This document shows positions 24,898-32,526 of a stretch of DNA of 64,000 bases, piece by piece; the stretch's first letter is position 1; each line of letters starts with the position of its first letter. The notes below the pieces were generated by a model. It saw only the letters and a list, made by a program, of their open reading frames with translations, was not told the origin of the DNA and searched no databases. Position numbers and translations under genes: made by a program. Source of the DNA: Axinella damicornis (lineage: Eukaryota > Porifera > Demospongiae > Axinellida > Axinellidae); the NCBI GenBank assembly GCA_963931865.1, contig OZ007505.1, positions 9,592,576-9,656,575 on the forward strand, given 5' to 3'.

Positions 24898-25899
24898 CAG
24901 GGGCGTCAGTCAGTGTAGAGCAGGAGGTGAGGCTTATGATTGTGCATTGTGTGGGATGGAAACTGCTTGTAAAATCAAACACTTAGAAATTCCCTGCTGC
25001 ATGTTGTTGTAGTCTGGCTGCCACTTCAATATGTGTACAATTTCAATTTGCAATATTTAGCACCACTGGCAAACAGGTGTGTATACTTGGAAACAGGTAT
25101 ACTTCCAGTCTGCCTTGGTAGTTGGGGGAGGCTCCATGAGTACAGGTTGAGTGAGTGTGCTGAAGAACTCAACAATAAGCATGTTGAGTGTAGGTACCCC
25201 GTGGGTCTGTTGGTAGAACAGGTATGCATTTCACTGTCAATCATTTTGTTCATGTCGTATATTCAATCGCATATTACAGTTGTCCAGAAGTTGGAAGGTC
25301 TCGCTGCGTGGCTGGTTCAGATGTGCACCATCTCCAACCTGCTCAACCTCTTCATTTTGTTTCTGTAGGTTCTAAGCACTTTGTGGTGTACCATAGTCAT
25401 TTCATTCTCCTTGTTCACTCTCCCCCATTCTCCTTCTCCTCGTTTGCCGTCCCCCATTCTCTGTCTCTGCTTCTCCCCCATTCTTCTTCTTCTCATCCAA
25501 TCTCCCTCATTCTCCCTCTCCTCGTTCAGTCTCCCCCATTCTCCTCCTCATTCACTCTCCCCCATTCTCCTTCTTGTTTGCTTCTCCCCCATTGTCATCG
25601 CTCTCTTTTCTCCCCTCCTCCCACTCAGGATCTTCATTATGCTGGTCTCCACTCTTACCGTGGTCTGCAAGATCTCCCACATTGAGCCAGCGCTGCAACC
25701 GTACCTCCCCTGGCAGCCATGGTGCAGACTCTGTAGTACTCCTTACCTCAACAACATCAACCAACCCTTTGCGGATCAGACCACCCTCCTAACCAAAGTC
25801 AAGTTTGAGGAGATGGTTGCTAGACAATTAGGAGTGGACTCTGATGTTTCACATTCTCCATCTGCAATTCCCGGTCATAAGAACTCAAAAGTTTCTTAG
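11192..25899 (+). CDS. GRAM-domain, Aster/GRAMD-like membrane protein
   Basis: Proposed exons: 11192-11236, 15027-15132, 15422-15525, 19954-20049, 20807-20887, 23723-24332, 25097-25221, 25288-25358, 25629-25899. Phases agree across every join. The GRAM domain reads [20 protein letters not shown], then [26 protein letters not shown], and [18 protein letters not shown]. The 610-bp exon 6 starts [11 protein letters not shown] and continues as a Ser/Asp/Glu-rich low-complexity region. The last exons form a hydrophobic segment ([17 protein letters not shown]). Relatives of this type tether the ER to the plasma membrane and bind or move lipids; a VASt domain was not seen. Intron 2 appears to be GC-AG. 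Exons 1, 7 and 8 are least certain, and the exon 8 donor is weak. Confidence 0.8.
12236..12301. mobile_element. 9-bp-TSD MITE, 66 bp
   Basis: Inverted ends TAACCTCATTCCCAGGCTC and GAGCCTGGGAATGAGGCT. Flanked by ACCCTCCCC at 12227-12235 and 12302-12310. Lies in GRAM intron 1. A second, smaller pair of CCCAGG/CCTGGG arms follows at about 12332-12366. Confidence 0.75.
12830..13197. mobile_element. 9-bp-TSD MITE, 368 bp
   Basis: Long inverted ends of roughly 100 bp, including CAGGCCCTGCCCAG and GGGCCTGGTATCTTTCCTCA type blocks. Flanked by GGAGCTCCC at 12821-12829 and 13198-13206. It closely resembles 30371-30778. Confidence 0.85.
13975..14025 (+). repeat. Poly(C)/CCCT tract
   Basis: An almost pure run of about 30 C bases grading into CCCT repeats, in GRAM intron 1. 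ORFs through it are low complexity and not credible. Confidence 0.95.
14296..14483. mobile_element. Short MITE, 25-bp inverted ends
   Basis: GGGGCTTGTGTAAAAGCCAG at the left is mirrored by CTGGCTTTACACAAGCCCC at the right, both preceded internally by GACTGCC or its complement. No target duplication found. Lies in GRAM intron 1. Confidence 0.6.
14876..15026 (+). repeat. (CA)n tract next to exon 2 acceptor
   Basis: About 150 bp of CA repeat with CATG and CACG interruptions runs directly into the proposed acceptor CACACAG of GRAM exon 2. The His-Thr ORFs are repeat artefacts. Confidence 0.9.
15536..15713 (+). repeat. (CTCC)n tract in GRAM intron 3
   Basis: About 180 bp of CTCC/CATC repeats with an internal duplication of a 60-bp block, 10 bp after the exon 3 donor. 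Confidence 0.95.
17515..18144. mobile_element. TTAA-flanked piggyBac-like MITE (type II)
   Basis: Starts CCCTTTGCCCCCGAGG after TTAA (17511-17514) and ends CGGGTTGAAAGGG. Its right side has two copies of GGGCGCATACGGGCGCT. A TTAA lies 7 bp beyond the right end (18152-18155), so the right junction is altered. It occupies the same position in copy 2 that the unrelated type I element occupies in copy 1. Confidence 0.65.
20881..21640 (+). repeat. Splice-donor minisatellite, copy 2
   Basis: The complete version of the array at 4868-5558, with about 20 units. It starts at the GRAM exon 5 donor (exon ends 20887) and occupies the beginning of intron 5. Most units repeat GATCATGTGAGTGGGTACAG. Unit order differs from copy 1. 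Confidence 0.9.
21738..22745 (+). mobile_element. hAT element with 5-bp target duplication
   Basis: Perfect 15-bp inverted ends CAGAGCAAATTATAA, directly flanked by TAGAG at 21733-21737 and 22746-22750. It carries an internally deleted hAT-type ORF and sits in intron 5 of the GRAM gene. A CAG start and CTG end fit the hAT superfamily. A 5-bp rather than 8-bp duplication marks a hAT subgroup. Confidence 0.85.
21858..22541 (+). pseudogene. Truncated hAT transposase-like ORF
   Basis: The N-terminal zinc-binding region reads [20 protein letters not shown] then LYCAPC. Downstream, in another frame, come [56 protein letters not shown] and [14 protein letters not shown]. These are familiar from hAT-derived and ZNF862-like proteins. 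The frame shifts at the second zinc-ligand region near 22010, and the ORF stops after CAKDGK, so the catalytic C-terminal part is missing. It is a dead copy. Confidence 0.8.
22810..23722. other. End of GRAM intron 5; possible first exon near 23383
   Basis: No clear exon. One candidate start, ATGGCTTTCTTT in a good context (GCAGCC before it), is followed at once by GTACGT (about 23383-23400). It could be an alternative first exon, but nothing else supports it. Confidence 0.25.
24867..24896 (+). repeat. Poly(G) tract
   Basis: A run of 30 G bases in GRAM intron 6. It could form G-quadruplex structures and its length may be unreliable in assembly. Confidence 0.95.
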
Positions 25900-25970
25900 A
25901 GGCTTTGACTTCATATTTTTCATTCCTGACCTTAGGTTTCAACTTTATACACCGAGTCTTTTTGTAAGAC

Positions 25971-25976
25971 AATAAA
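25971..25976 (+). terminator. Poly(A) signal of the GRAM gene
   Basis: AATAAA lies 72 bp after the stop codon of the proposed last exon, supporting the 3' end of the model. Confidence 0.7.
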
Positions 25977-26009
25977 ACCTTCATGTTTTCCACTGCACTG
26001 TATTGAAGC

Positions 26010-26034
26010 ACCCCCCCCCCCCCCCCCCCCCCCC
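26010..26034 (+). repeat. Poly(C) tract
   Basis: A run of about 25 C bases just downstream of the GRAM poly(A) signal. Confidence 0.95.
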
Positions 26035-26255
26035 ATCACTGTGTACTGGTCGGAGCGACTCACATACTAACAGTGCACGCATTGTGAAGGCAGGTGAAGT
26101 GCTGCGCAAACTGCTCAGTAAGTGGGCTGCCTGTAAAGGTGACCAATCTCTTTCTGCTGCTCCTAGCCTCCTACTCCTCTATACGTACAGAACATGAAGG
26201 GATAATGTATTCAGTTTTTGTTGGACGTGTGTCCTCAGGGTTATTGTTGGTGTTG

Positions 26256-26303
26256 GTACAGACACAAGTACTTACATAATTATGTAAGTACTTGTGTCTG
26301 TAC
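26256..26303. repeat. 48-bp perfect palindrome
   Basis: The half GTACAGACACAAGTACTTAC plus ATAA is followed with no spacer by its exact reverse complement, centred on AATT. The structure can extrude as a cruciform. It lies between the GRAM and acidic-protein genes. Confidence 0.9.
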
Positions 26304-26571
26304 GTATGTGTGCAGTTGTCCAGTTGACGGTATCATATCAAAGTCGGGCATCCAACAGTCAACTGTGCAGACAAAGCATTGGGATATTATACACATCCTC
26401 CGACTCTTCTTTCTACTCTTATTCTTCTATCTGTTCCTAGCTCTTCGTACTCTCAGCATGCTCATCCTCGTTTTTCTACATAGCCACTATTCTTAGTGAT
26501 GTGCTTGAGGCTTAATTATTGCTCCGAGAGCATGTGCAAGTATATAATGAGTATAAATTATGGGTACTGGC

Positions 26572-26631
26572 TAGTTTGGTTCCCAGACCCTCCCAGGAAA
26601 CGAAACGCAGAAGGGTCTGGGAACCAAACTA
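26572..26631. mobile_element. 9-bp-TSD MITE, 60 bp
   Basis: Inverted ends TAGTTTGGTTCCCAGACCCT and its complement, with 9-bp duplications GGTACTGGC at 26563-26571 and 26632-26640. It lies about 125 bp upstream of the acidic-protein start codon. Confidence 0.85.
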
Positions 26632-26757
26632 GGTACTGGCCGAGACTGAAAATCGCGCGCGAGATGTATAGTTTGAATCCTCCAATCAAAATTAATATCA
26701 GTGAATGTTCACTTTTCTAATTATAGGTCAGAAACACGAAAATTTGGAACAGAAATC

Positions 26758-27030
26758 ATGATGGATTCCCCGAACCCAGGTAGCCAGGAGTCTGAGGAGA
26801 ACCAATCTGAAGAAGCTGCGAACGTAGACGTGGTTCAACAGGGTCCGCCAGGGCCCCAGACTATTCCTGAGCCTGAGCCAGAGCCTGAGGTGGAGAAAAC
26901 ATTGACAGATCATCTGAACAAGAAACTGCTACAGTCATTCATGCAGAGGCTTGAATCAGGCAACATGCAGTTCCCTCAGGGTGTGCAGGAACCCATGGAG
27001 GAGGAGGGCGAGTTTGAAGATGAAGGCTAA
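26758..27030 (+). CDS. Small acidic protein, unknown function
   Basis: An intact 90-codon ORF starts MMDSPNPGSQESEENQSEE, has a Pro-Glu run (PEPEPEPEVEK), a helical stretch TDHLNKKLLQSFMQRLE and an acidic end MEEEGEFEDEG. An acceptor-like TTATAG 32 bp upstream suggests a 5' untranslated exon further up. AATAAA at 27273-27278 fits as its poly(A) signal. The composition and conserved-looking helix argue for a real gene. I do not recognise the family. No signal peptide or membrane segment. Confidence 0.65.
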   Translation: MMDSPNPGSQESEENQSEEAANVDVVQQGPPGPQTIPEPEPEPEVEKTLTDHLNKKLLQSFMQRLESGNMQFPQGVQEPMEEEGEFEDEG

Positions 27031-27272
27031 CTTGTAACTCTCTTGCAGCAGAACTATGAAATTATATGCCACTCCCTCTGGCATGAACGATGCGCCCTTG
27101 CATGAACTCAATTGTACCAATGATGATCAGGAGCCCATTACGAGAAGGAGCATCCAACTTAGCATTATACCAGCAGAACATGTTCGGTCAAACGTCAGCA
27201 ACCTAACCATGCCTTTATTTGGAACATTTTTATGTAACAAGCGCCAGCCTTGTAGGTGTTGGCTGGTTCACT

Positions 27273-27278
27273 AATAAA
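27273..27278 (+). terminator. Poly(A) signal, acidic-protein gene
   Basis: AATAAA 243 bp after the stop codon at 27028-27030; no closer signal was seen. Confidence 0.5.
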
Positions 27279-27754
27279 TCACCAGTGTGACCACAGTACA
27301 GATTCCAACTGGCCATATATGGTCAACAACCAGCACTATTATTACAGACTTGTTCTCGTAGTTGGACGCTCCTCGTTATGGGCTCCTGGTACCGTAGATA
27401 ATAGAATACTCACGTGAGTGGGATACATTGTCTGGAGCTGGGGGCAATAGAACGAAGAGTATTCTATAGTCTATTGAAATATTATTGAGAAGATGAATGC
27501 CTTGAAGCTTACCCGTATTCACTATGCATGTGTTAATTATAATGAGTTGCATGATTGACTCTGCACAAATTCCTATAGCTCGGAGAACAAAAGTCAATTC
27601 ACCATGTGCAGACCCTTGATCCCCAGCCCCATGTACAATGCTGGAAGCAATCTACACTGGGTCTGGGACCAAAACTGACAGGGAGTGTTGATTTCACAGC
27701 AGCAGTTAGACGGATCAGCACATTAGCCTTGTTTCAGTGGCCACACCTCTATGG

Positions 27755-27853
27755 TAGCCTCGTTCCCACCGCCGTATTTGATCACTTCCAGTATGAAATA
27801 CAGTGTTGGAGCGATCAATTACTGGTGGTGGGAATGGCCTGGGAATGAGGCTA
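27755..27853. mobile_element. MITE of the TAGCCTCG family, 99 bp
   Basis: TAGCCTCGTTCCCACC and TGGGAATGAGGCTA ends. The flanks CCTCTATGG and CGTGTATGG match at 7 of 9 positions, consistent with an older 9-bp duplication. The interior is also self-complementary around TTGATC/GATCAA. Confidence 0.65.
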
Positions 27854-28007
27854 CGTGTATGGCTGTTCACCAGAGTAGTACTACTCAGATAGGAAGTCAT
27901 GCTGGAATGTTCTGAGTACCTAATTGGACAATGAGAGAGTTTCTACATTAAAATCATAAGAAAAAGCAAATGTGTACATGCATTATTGCACCCAAATGAA
28001 CAATTCT

Positions 28008-28340
28008 AATTACCGAATTCTTTCCCCATGCATTCGGTCAGCACATACCACCTTCGTATAATAGGTGCTCCTCTCCCACGTTTGCTTCTCAGGACCCAGA
28101 CCCCGTGGGCCAAGCACACAGAGAACCCCCTCTGGAAAAATCATTAATCGTATTCATGATTCCCAGAAGCCGAGCAATTTGTGTGCAGTTTTGATGCGGG
28201 GCCTCCCTAAATTTGGACTTCTAATGGTGGTACATCTGTACATCAGTGATCAGAGTGTACATGTAAAATGCCTGTCCTCTCTGAGGCGGCCACTGAGAGC
28301 CCTTCAAAACCCTCAGTTTAAGTTCTTATACTTAGAGCAC
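28008..28340 (+). mobile_element. Degraded copy of the type I TTAA MITE
   Basis: Follows 1530-1810 in order: ACCGAATTCTT, CATGCATTC, ACCTTCGTA, GTGCTCCTCTCCCAC, GAGAACCCCCTCTGG, AATCGTATTCATGA and CCTCCCTAAATTTGGAC blocks. Ends are not clear. Confidence 0.55.
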
Positions 28341-28439
28341 AGAACTGTGGCGCCCCGGTACACCTAATCTCGCAGGCCAGCCTCTCGCCACACCCACTGG
28401 CTGACTATAATTTTGTGTGGCTGGCCATCAATCACGCGC

Positions 28440-29190
28440 GCGCCGCACGCATATATCACTCTAGCCACATGGGTCACCGCACTCCAATGTCTCCCTCTTC
28501 GGTGCCGTTCTTCAGCTCTCACTTCTCTTGTAGGCACCAGCAATGTTGAACTACTCCACCAGTGCAAGTTGAATTTGTCAACTCTATTGATGAAGACTCG
28601 CTAGCAAGGAAGCTCCTCCTAGCCAGAGCCAGTGCCCCCAGCCTTCTGGGGCTACCTTGTCACTACTGAACACCCTGGAAAAGTATCAGCTCACTGATCT
28701 TCCGAATCTCCTAACTAAACCACCTTCCTGGAAATTTTCAATCCCGAAACAACTGAATATCATAATGCATTTGATGAATACCATATCTCTGAATGTAACA
28801 GTCTCAAGATTGGTCATCCTCATTGGTCCATCACTGTTGGTGATACTAAACGAACTCGTGCAAGTAACTTTCGAATCCGACTCTTGGTTGGCTGTGATGG
28901 CCTGAAAAAGATTCAGCCAGATTCCGGTGTAGGAGCATGCATGGCCCTCCCTATGATCCTGTAAACTCCGTGGTGCTCCTATGGAGGATGCTGAGCACTT
29001 CATCTCCCATTGCCCCTCCCTTGAAGAAGAGAGGTGCCGTCTGCTCAGCTCCGCCCCTACCTCTGTGAGTGCACTCCTCCCATGTGAGGCCACGTGAATT
29101 TTCTGACGTCATCCTAGGAAAGTGCTGGATCGATAACCGTGCTATCCAAGCGTTCTGCATCGACTACCTGAGACCCATAGGCCTGTGTAC
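28440..29190 (+). pseudogene. LINE (non-LTR) ORF 3' fragment, degraded
   Basis: Frame-shifted plus-strand pieces follow the C-terminal pattern of non-LTR retrotransposon polyproteins: SIDEDSLARKLLLARASA, then FRIRLLVGCDGL, a zinc-knuckle-like region with RGAPMEDAEHFISHCPSL, and VILGKCWIDNRAIQAFCIDY. Several stops and frameshifts make it non-functional. The 3' side (about 29207-29330) contains two tandem copies of a roughly 70-bp tail that begins CATGAGTGGAGGCTAA. Confidence 0.75.
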
Positions 29191-29386
29191 GGGCAACTCT
29201 GCCATGAGTGGAGGCTAAGAAGGTATCGAGATCACTAAGCAAAGGCATCACTCGCTCTCTCATGAGTGGAGGCTAAAAAGAAGAAGAAGGTATTGAGATG
29301 ACTAAGCAAAGGCATCGCTCACTCTCTCAGTGTCTTCACAAGATCGGCGTCTTGGAAGACGTGGTACATTACAGTTCTAGACTAGT

Positions 29387-29446
29387 CTCGCGGGCCAGAC
29401 TTTACATTCTGCCGCATGCGAAAAATTGTCTGGGAATGAGACTAGA
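29387..29446. mobile_element. TAGTCTCG hairpin MITE
   Basis: TAGTCTCGCGGGCCAGAC opposite GTCTGGGAATGAGACTA, with a further GTCTGGGAACGAGACTA arm at about 29477-29493. No target duplication was identified. Confidence 0.5.
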
Positions 29447-29946
29447 CACTCGACAGTTCTGCGTCTACCATTGTCGGTCTGGGAACGAGACTATACGTAG
29501 GTCTGTTTGCAAGCGACACGGCACAAAACAGAGAAACAGCGCAGGGAGTTAAACCATGCAATGTTCTCCCCCCCGCCCTATGTAAAAATCCTGGCGACAA
29601 CACTGTTAAGTCCAGACCATGGGTGATTGACAGCTCTGCATCTGTGACTCCCGAGTCAAAGCCATGCCAGATACCATGCATGGGGAAAGAAGACTGCAAG
29701 TATCTTTGGAGAAAGCGATGGATGACCATTCTACAGGAATCACTGTTGTTGTTTGTGAGCAGTCTATCAACGACAAACTTTCCTTCGTGGGAAAAAACTT
29801 ACCGGTAGGCTGCTAGCTATCTGGATAAGTATAATTGGTGGAGTTTCCCCCATTTAGGGATGCAGATGTATAGGTTTAACCACAAGTGCCCTGACTTGTA
29901 TATAATGAATAGAATGTGTAGGGGCTTGTATACTGAACAAACCATA

Positions 29947-30194
29947 GTCGCACGTTATTAGGCGCAGCTCACCTATGGGTGCATATTTGCTGTTAGGCGC
30001 AGGTTCGACTCTCATCAGCGAAGTAGGATCAGAAATGGCAGTTTCTGGAAGAAGACCAGTGCGGAGTGGAAAAGCTATATTTCCAAATGAGCGCACTTTC
30101 TGTTCGAGGAATGCTATTCTAAATTAATCGCATCTTGCTTATAAGCACATATTTCCTTCCTGTGGATAGGCGCATTCACATAATAACGTGCGAC
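29947..30194. mobile_element. TA-flanked mariner-like MITE
   Basis: Ends GTCGCACGTTATTA are inverted at the two termini, with TA outside each (29945-29946, 30195-30196). The body is an inverted homologue of 2957-3233. Confidence 0.7.
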
Positions 30195-30370
30195 TACGGT
30201 ATTGTCCCAGACATGAGTTTTTTTAGTGATCTGAAAACCCACCAAAGTTTTGTTGGTGCATGTCTCAGTGAATGTGATCAGTAGGTTCCTGTTCCTGGGA
30301 GGCTTCCTACTGTAGCACTTTTCAGCTGCTGGTGGGGCTTGCTAATTGGCTGCTGATAATTGATTGTCCC

Positions 30371-30778
30371 TAGCCTCGTTCCCAGTCCCACACCCAGCAT
30401 TGCGTTGCTTGCAGTACGGTAAAGCAGGGAGGGCCTGGTACATGTACATTTCCTTACGTGAGCATGATGTGATCGAAGCATGGCAACATTTTCAGAACGA
30501 GGACGCTACGTTTTGAGTGTTATTCAACCATCTACACGGTCAACACTTGGTAGTATGACAGTCGCCCCCCGCTAGCTAGATACGTGTGGTATCTTACCTG
30601 CATGGTACCTTCGCTCTTCTTGCTGTTCTGGGACCCACGTACGCCCACGTTCATTTAGGTCTTTCTACCATCTTTCTACCCTTGATGTCACTCATGTGTG
30701 AGGAAATGTACCAGGCCCTCCCCACTTTACCGTACTGCAAGCGACGAAAAGCTGGGCGTGGGACTGGGAACGAGGCTA
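30371..30778. mobile_element. 9-bp-TSD MITE, 408 bp
   Basis: TAGCCTCGTTCCCAGTCCCA ends with inverted repeats of about 100 bp. Flanked by GATTGTCCC at 30362-30370 and 30779-30787. Related in its arms to 12830-13197 and 47819-47910. Confidence 0.9.
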
Positions 30779-30787
30779 GATTGTCCC

Positions 30788-31430
30788 CACAAGTACTCAA
30801 GTAGGTGGCCTTTATGTCAGTCTGTTGTGGGTGGCCCTAGTCTCATGCCCAGACGTCCAAGAGTGCACGATGACATCATCGTCATTGCGATTATGTCATC
30901 ATGCGCTCTTGGTGGGGGGTATAGTAGTCCAGAGGGGGTTGGCCGTCGCATACATCACGTTAACTTTCTGTCATGTGACAAGTGGACAGTTATTAAAAGT
31001 TAGTGCAAATATCCCTACGAATAGAAGACCACTTCTGGGGCTGCTATGGAATGTTCCTAGTTGGCAATTATTGAACGCGCTTTGCAAATCGATGAGACGG
31101 CACCGAATCTCCACTCGAGTCTCACGGGCCAGATGTTTGCAGCACGCATGGGACCATCTGGCCCAGAAGACTTCTTCCACTCGTTTCTGCCATGCCACAG
31201 CTGAATCTTGAAGGGCTCAGCCTTTTATAAGACAACAGATACCTATGCCTCCTGTGAGTCGATATTCCAGGTGATTGCGTCGGGGCTCGATGGTGGAAAC
31301 TGTCGAAATATTATCTATGGAAGTACTGTACTTAAGTTACGTAATCCATATTATCGAATTGCACATGACTTTAATGAGCAAAGGTCAACCTTGGCCGTCC
31401 TCCTCTGATAGTAGTCATCCCATGTGTGTG
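30788..31430. other. No gene seen; short inverted-repeat remnants
   Basis: Contains GTCCAAGAGTGCACGATGACATCATC opposed by GATTATGTCATCATGCGCTCTTGG (about 30848-30912), described here in part only, and a GGGCCAGAT/ATCTGGCCC pair near 31130-31165. No exon was recognised. Confidence 0.4.
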
Positions 31431-31499
31431 TTTGTAGTCTGTTACCACTATACCATATGGTTGCAACTATAGTACCAATACAAGTAAGTTACCCCTCTG

Positions 31500-31640
31500 A
31501 ACACAATGACTGAATCGGTAATTCTACATGTAGGAACACGCAATAATAACCCCAAAATATCTCTAATCACTAACATAACAGCATACCATTCATCTTCAAG
31601 TATTTCCATGACCAACAAGACTCCCAGGGTCATACATGTA
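31500..31640 (-). repeat. Short member of a dispersed repeat family
   Basis: Shares ordered blocks with 62640-62780 (TGTAGG, ACACGCAATA, CAGCATACCATTCATCTTC, CATGACCAACAAGACTCC), diverged but collinear. The same family occurs in the opposite orientation at 55236-55640. Confidence 0.6.
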
Positions 31641-31912
31641 TTATGCTGCTCCAATGCTCTAATTATGCTTCCAAGAGATGCATGCTCACATTCTTGGCTT
31701 TGATTGCCATGATAGAACAGCTAGAACTAGGCTGACAGGTTGAAGGCTAATTTCATGACTCTGCCGCCCTATTATGCTCAAGCATAATTTGATTATGGCC
31801 TAGCAACACACAATGCACACATACACTGTCTCGACAAGAGATAAGCTTCAGGACATACTGATAACATTCATTCACAACATGCACACCTTCACAGCTGTTT
31901 GGTGCTATGATT

Positions 31913-32010
31913 CCTCCTTCCCTCCCTCCTTTCCTCCCCCCCTTCCCTCCCTCCTTTCCTCCCTCCCTGCCCTCCCTCCCCCCTCCTCCCCTCCTCCCTC
32001 CCTCCTTCCA
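31913..32010 (+). repeat. CCCT/CCTT-rich tract
   Basis: About 95 bp of irregular CTCC repeats. No coding potential. Confidence 0.9.
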
Positions 32011-32405
32011 CAGTGGACATTTTGGGTTGTGTGAACGAGTACTTCTACCATGGCAGCAGTTATAGCAAGCCACAAAGTCTTTGTTGTGGAATTGAAGCAT
32101 GGGATTTAGCGACAGTCACTAAATCGATATTACCAATGCACAATTTCTGCCAAGCATTGAGCAAACCATTATTCTGGTCTGGATTTGTTTTCACCTTGTG
32201 TGTTGACAAAATTTAATGTTGTTCCCACTGGTAACTGTTTACCAAATGAGATGTTCCAGCCTTTGTTACACATTAGGTAGCTACAGGCATACACAATCAA
32301 CAGCCAGTACATTGACTACCTTCTGATATTCCTTATAAGGTTGATATCTAGTTGCGCGCCTTGAATGCAGATTTCCCGCGCAAGCCCGCGGAGTGCTACA
32401 TTGTA

Positions 32406-32493
32406 ATTGGTCAACGTTGGTTGAGTGTAACTTTTGGCGGGAGTTTTGAAATTCTTTTGATGGACCGCACAGCACCACCTGTTTTTTCATTTG
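32406..32493 (+). promoter_or_regulatory. Candidate promoter and first exon, PDZ unit A
   Basis: An inverted CCAAT box (ATTGG, 32406-32410) and an E2F-type site TTTTGGCGGGA (32432-32442) precede ATG at 32460. The ATG opens MDRTAPPVFSF and is followed by a GTAGTA donor-like site after 32493. The short exon would end in phase 1, which is also the entry phase of the 84-bp modules downstream. The join is inference only. Confidence 0.35.
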
Positions 32494-32526
32494 GTAGTAA
32501 ACTGCTGTATAGGGAATGAACGCTTA

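Noticed and set aside
29995..30020. tRNA T-arm-like sequence AGGTTCGACTC
   Set aside because: No cloverleaf can be built around it and it lies inside a TA-flanked MITE.
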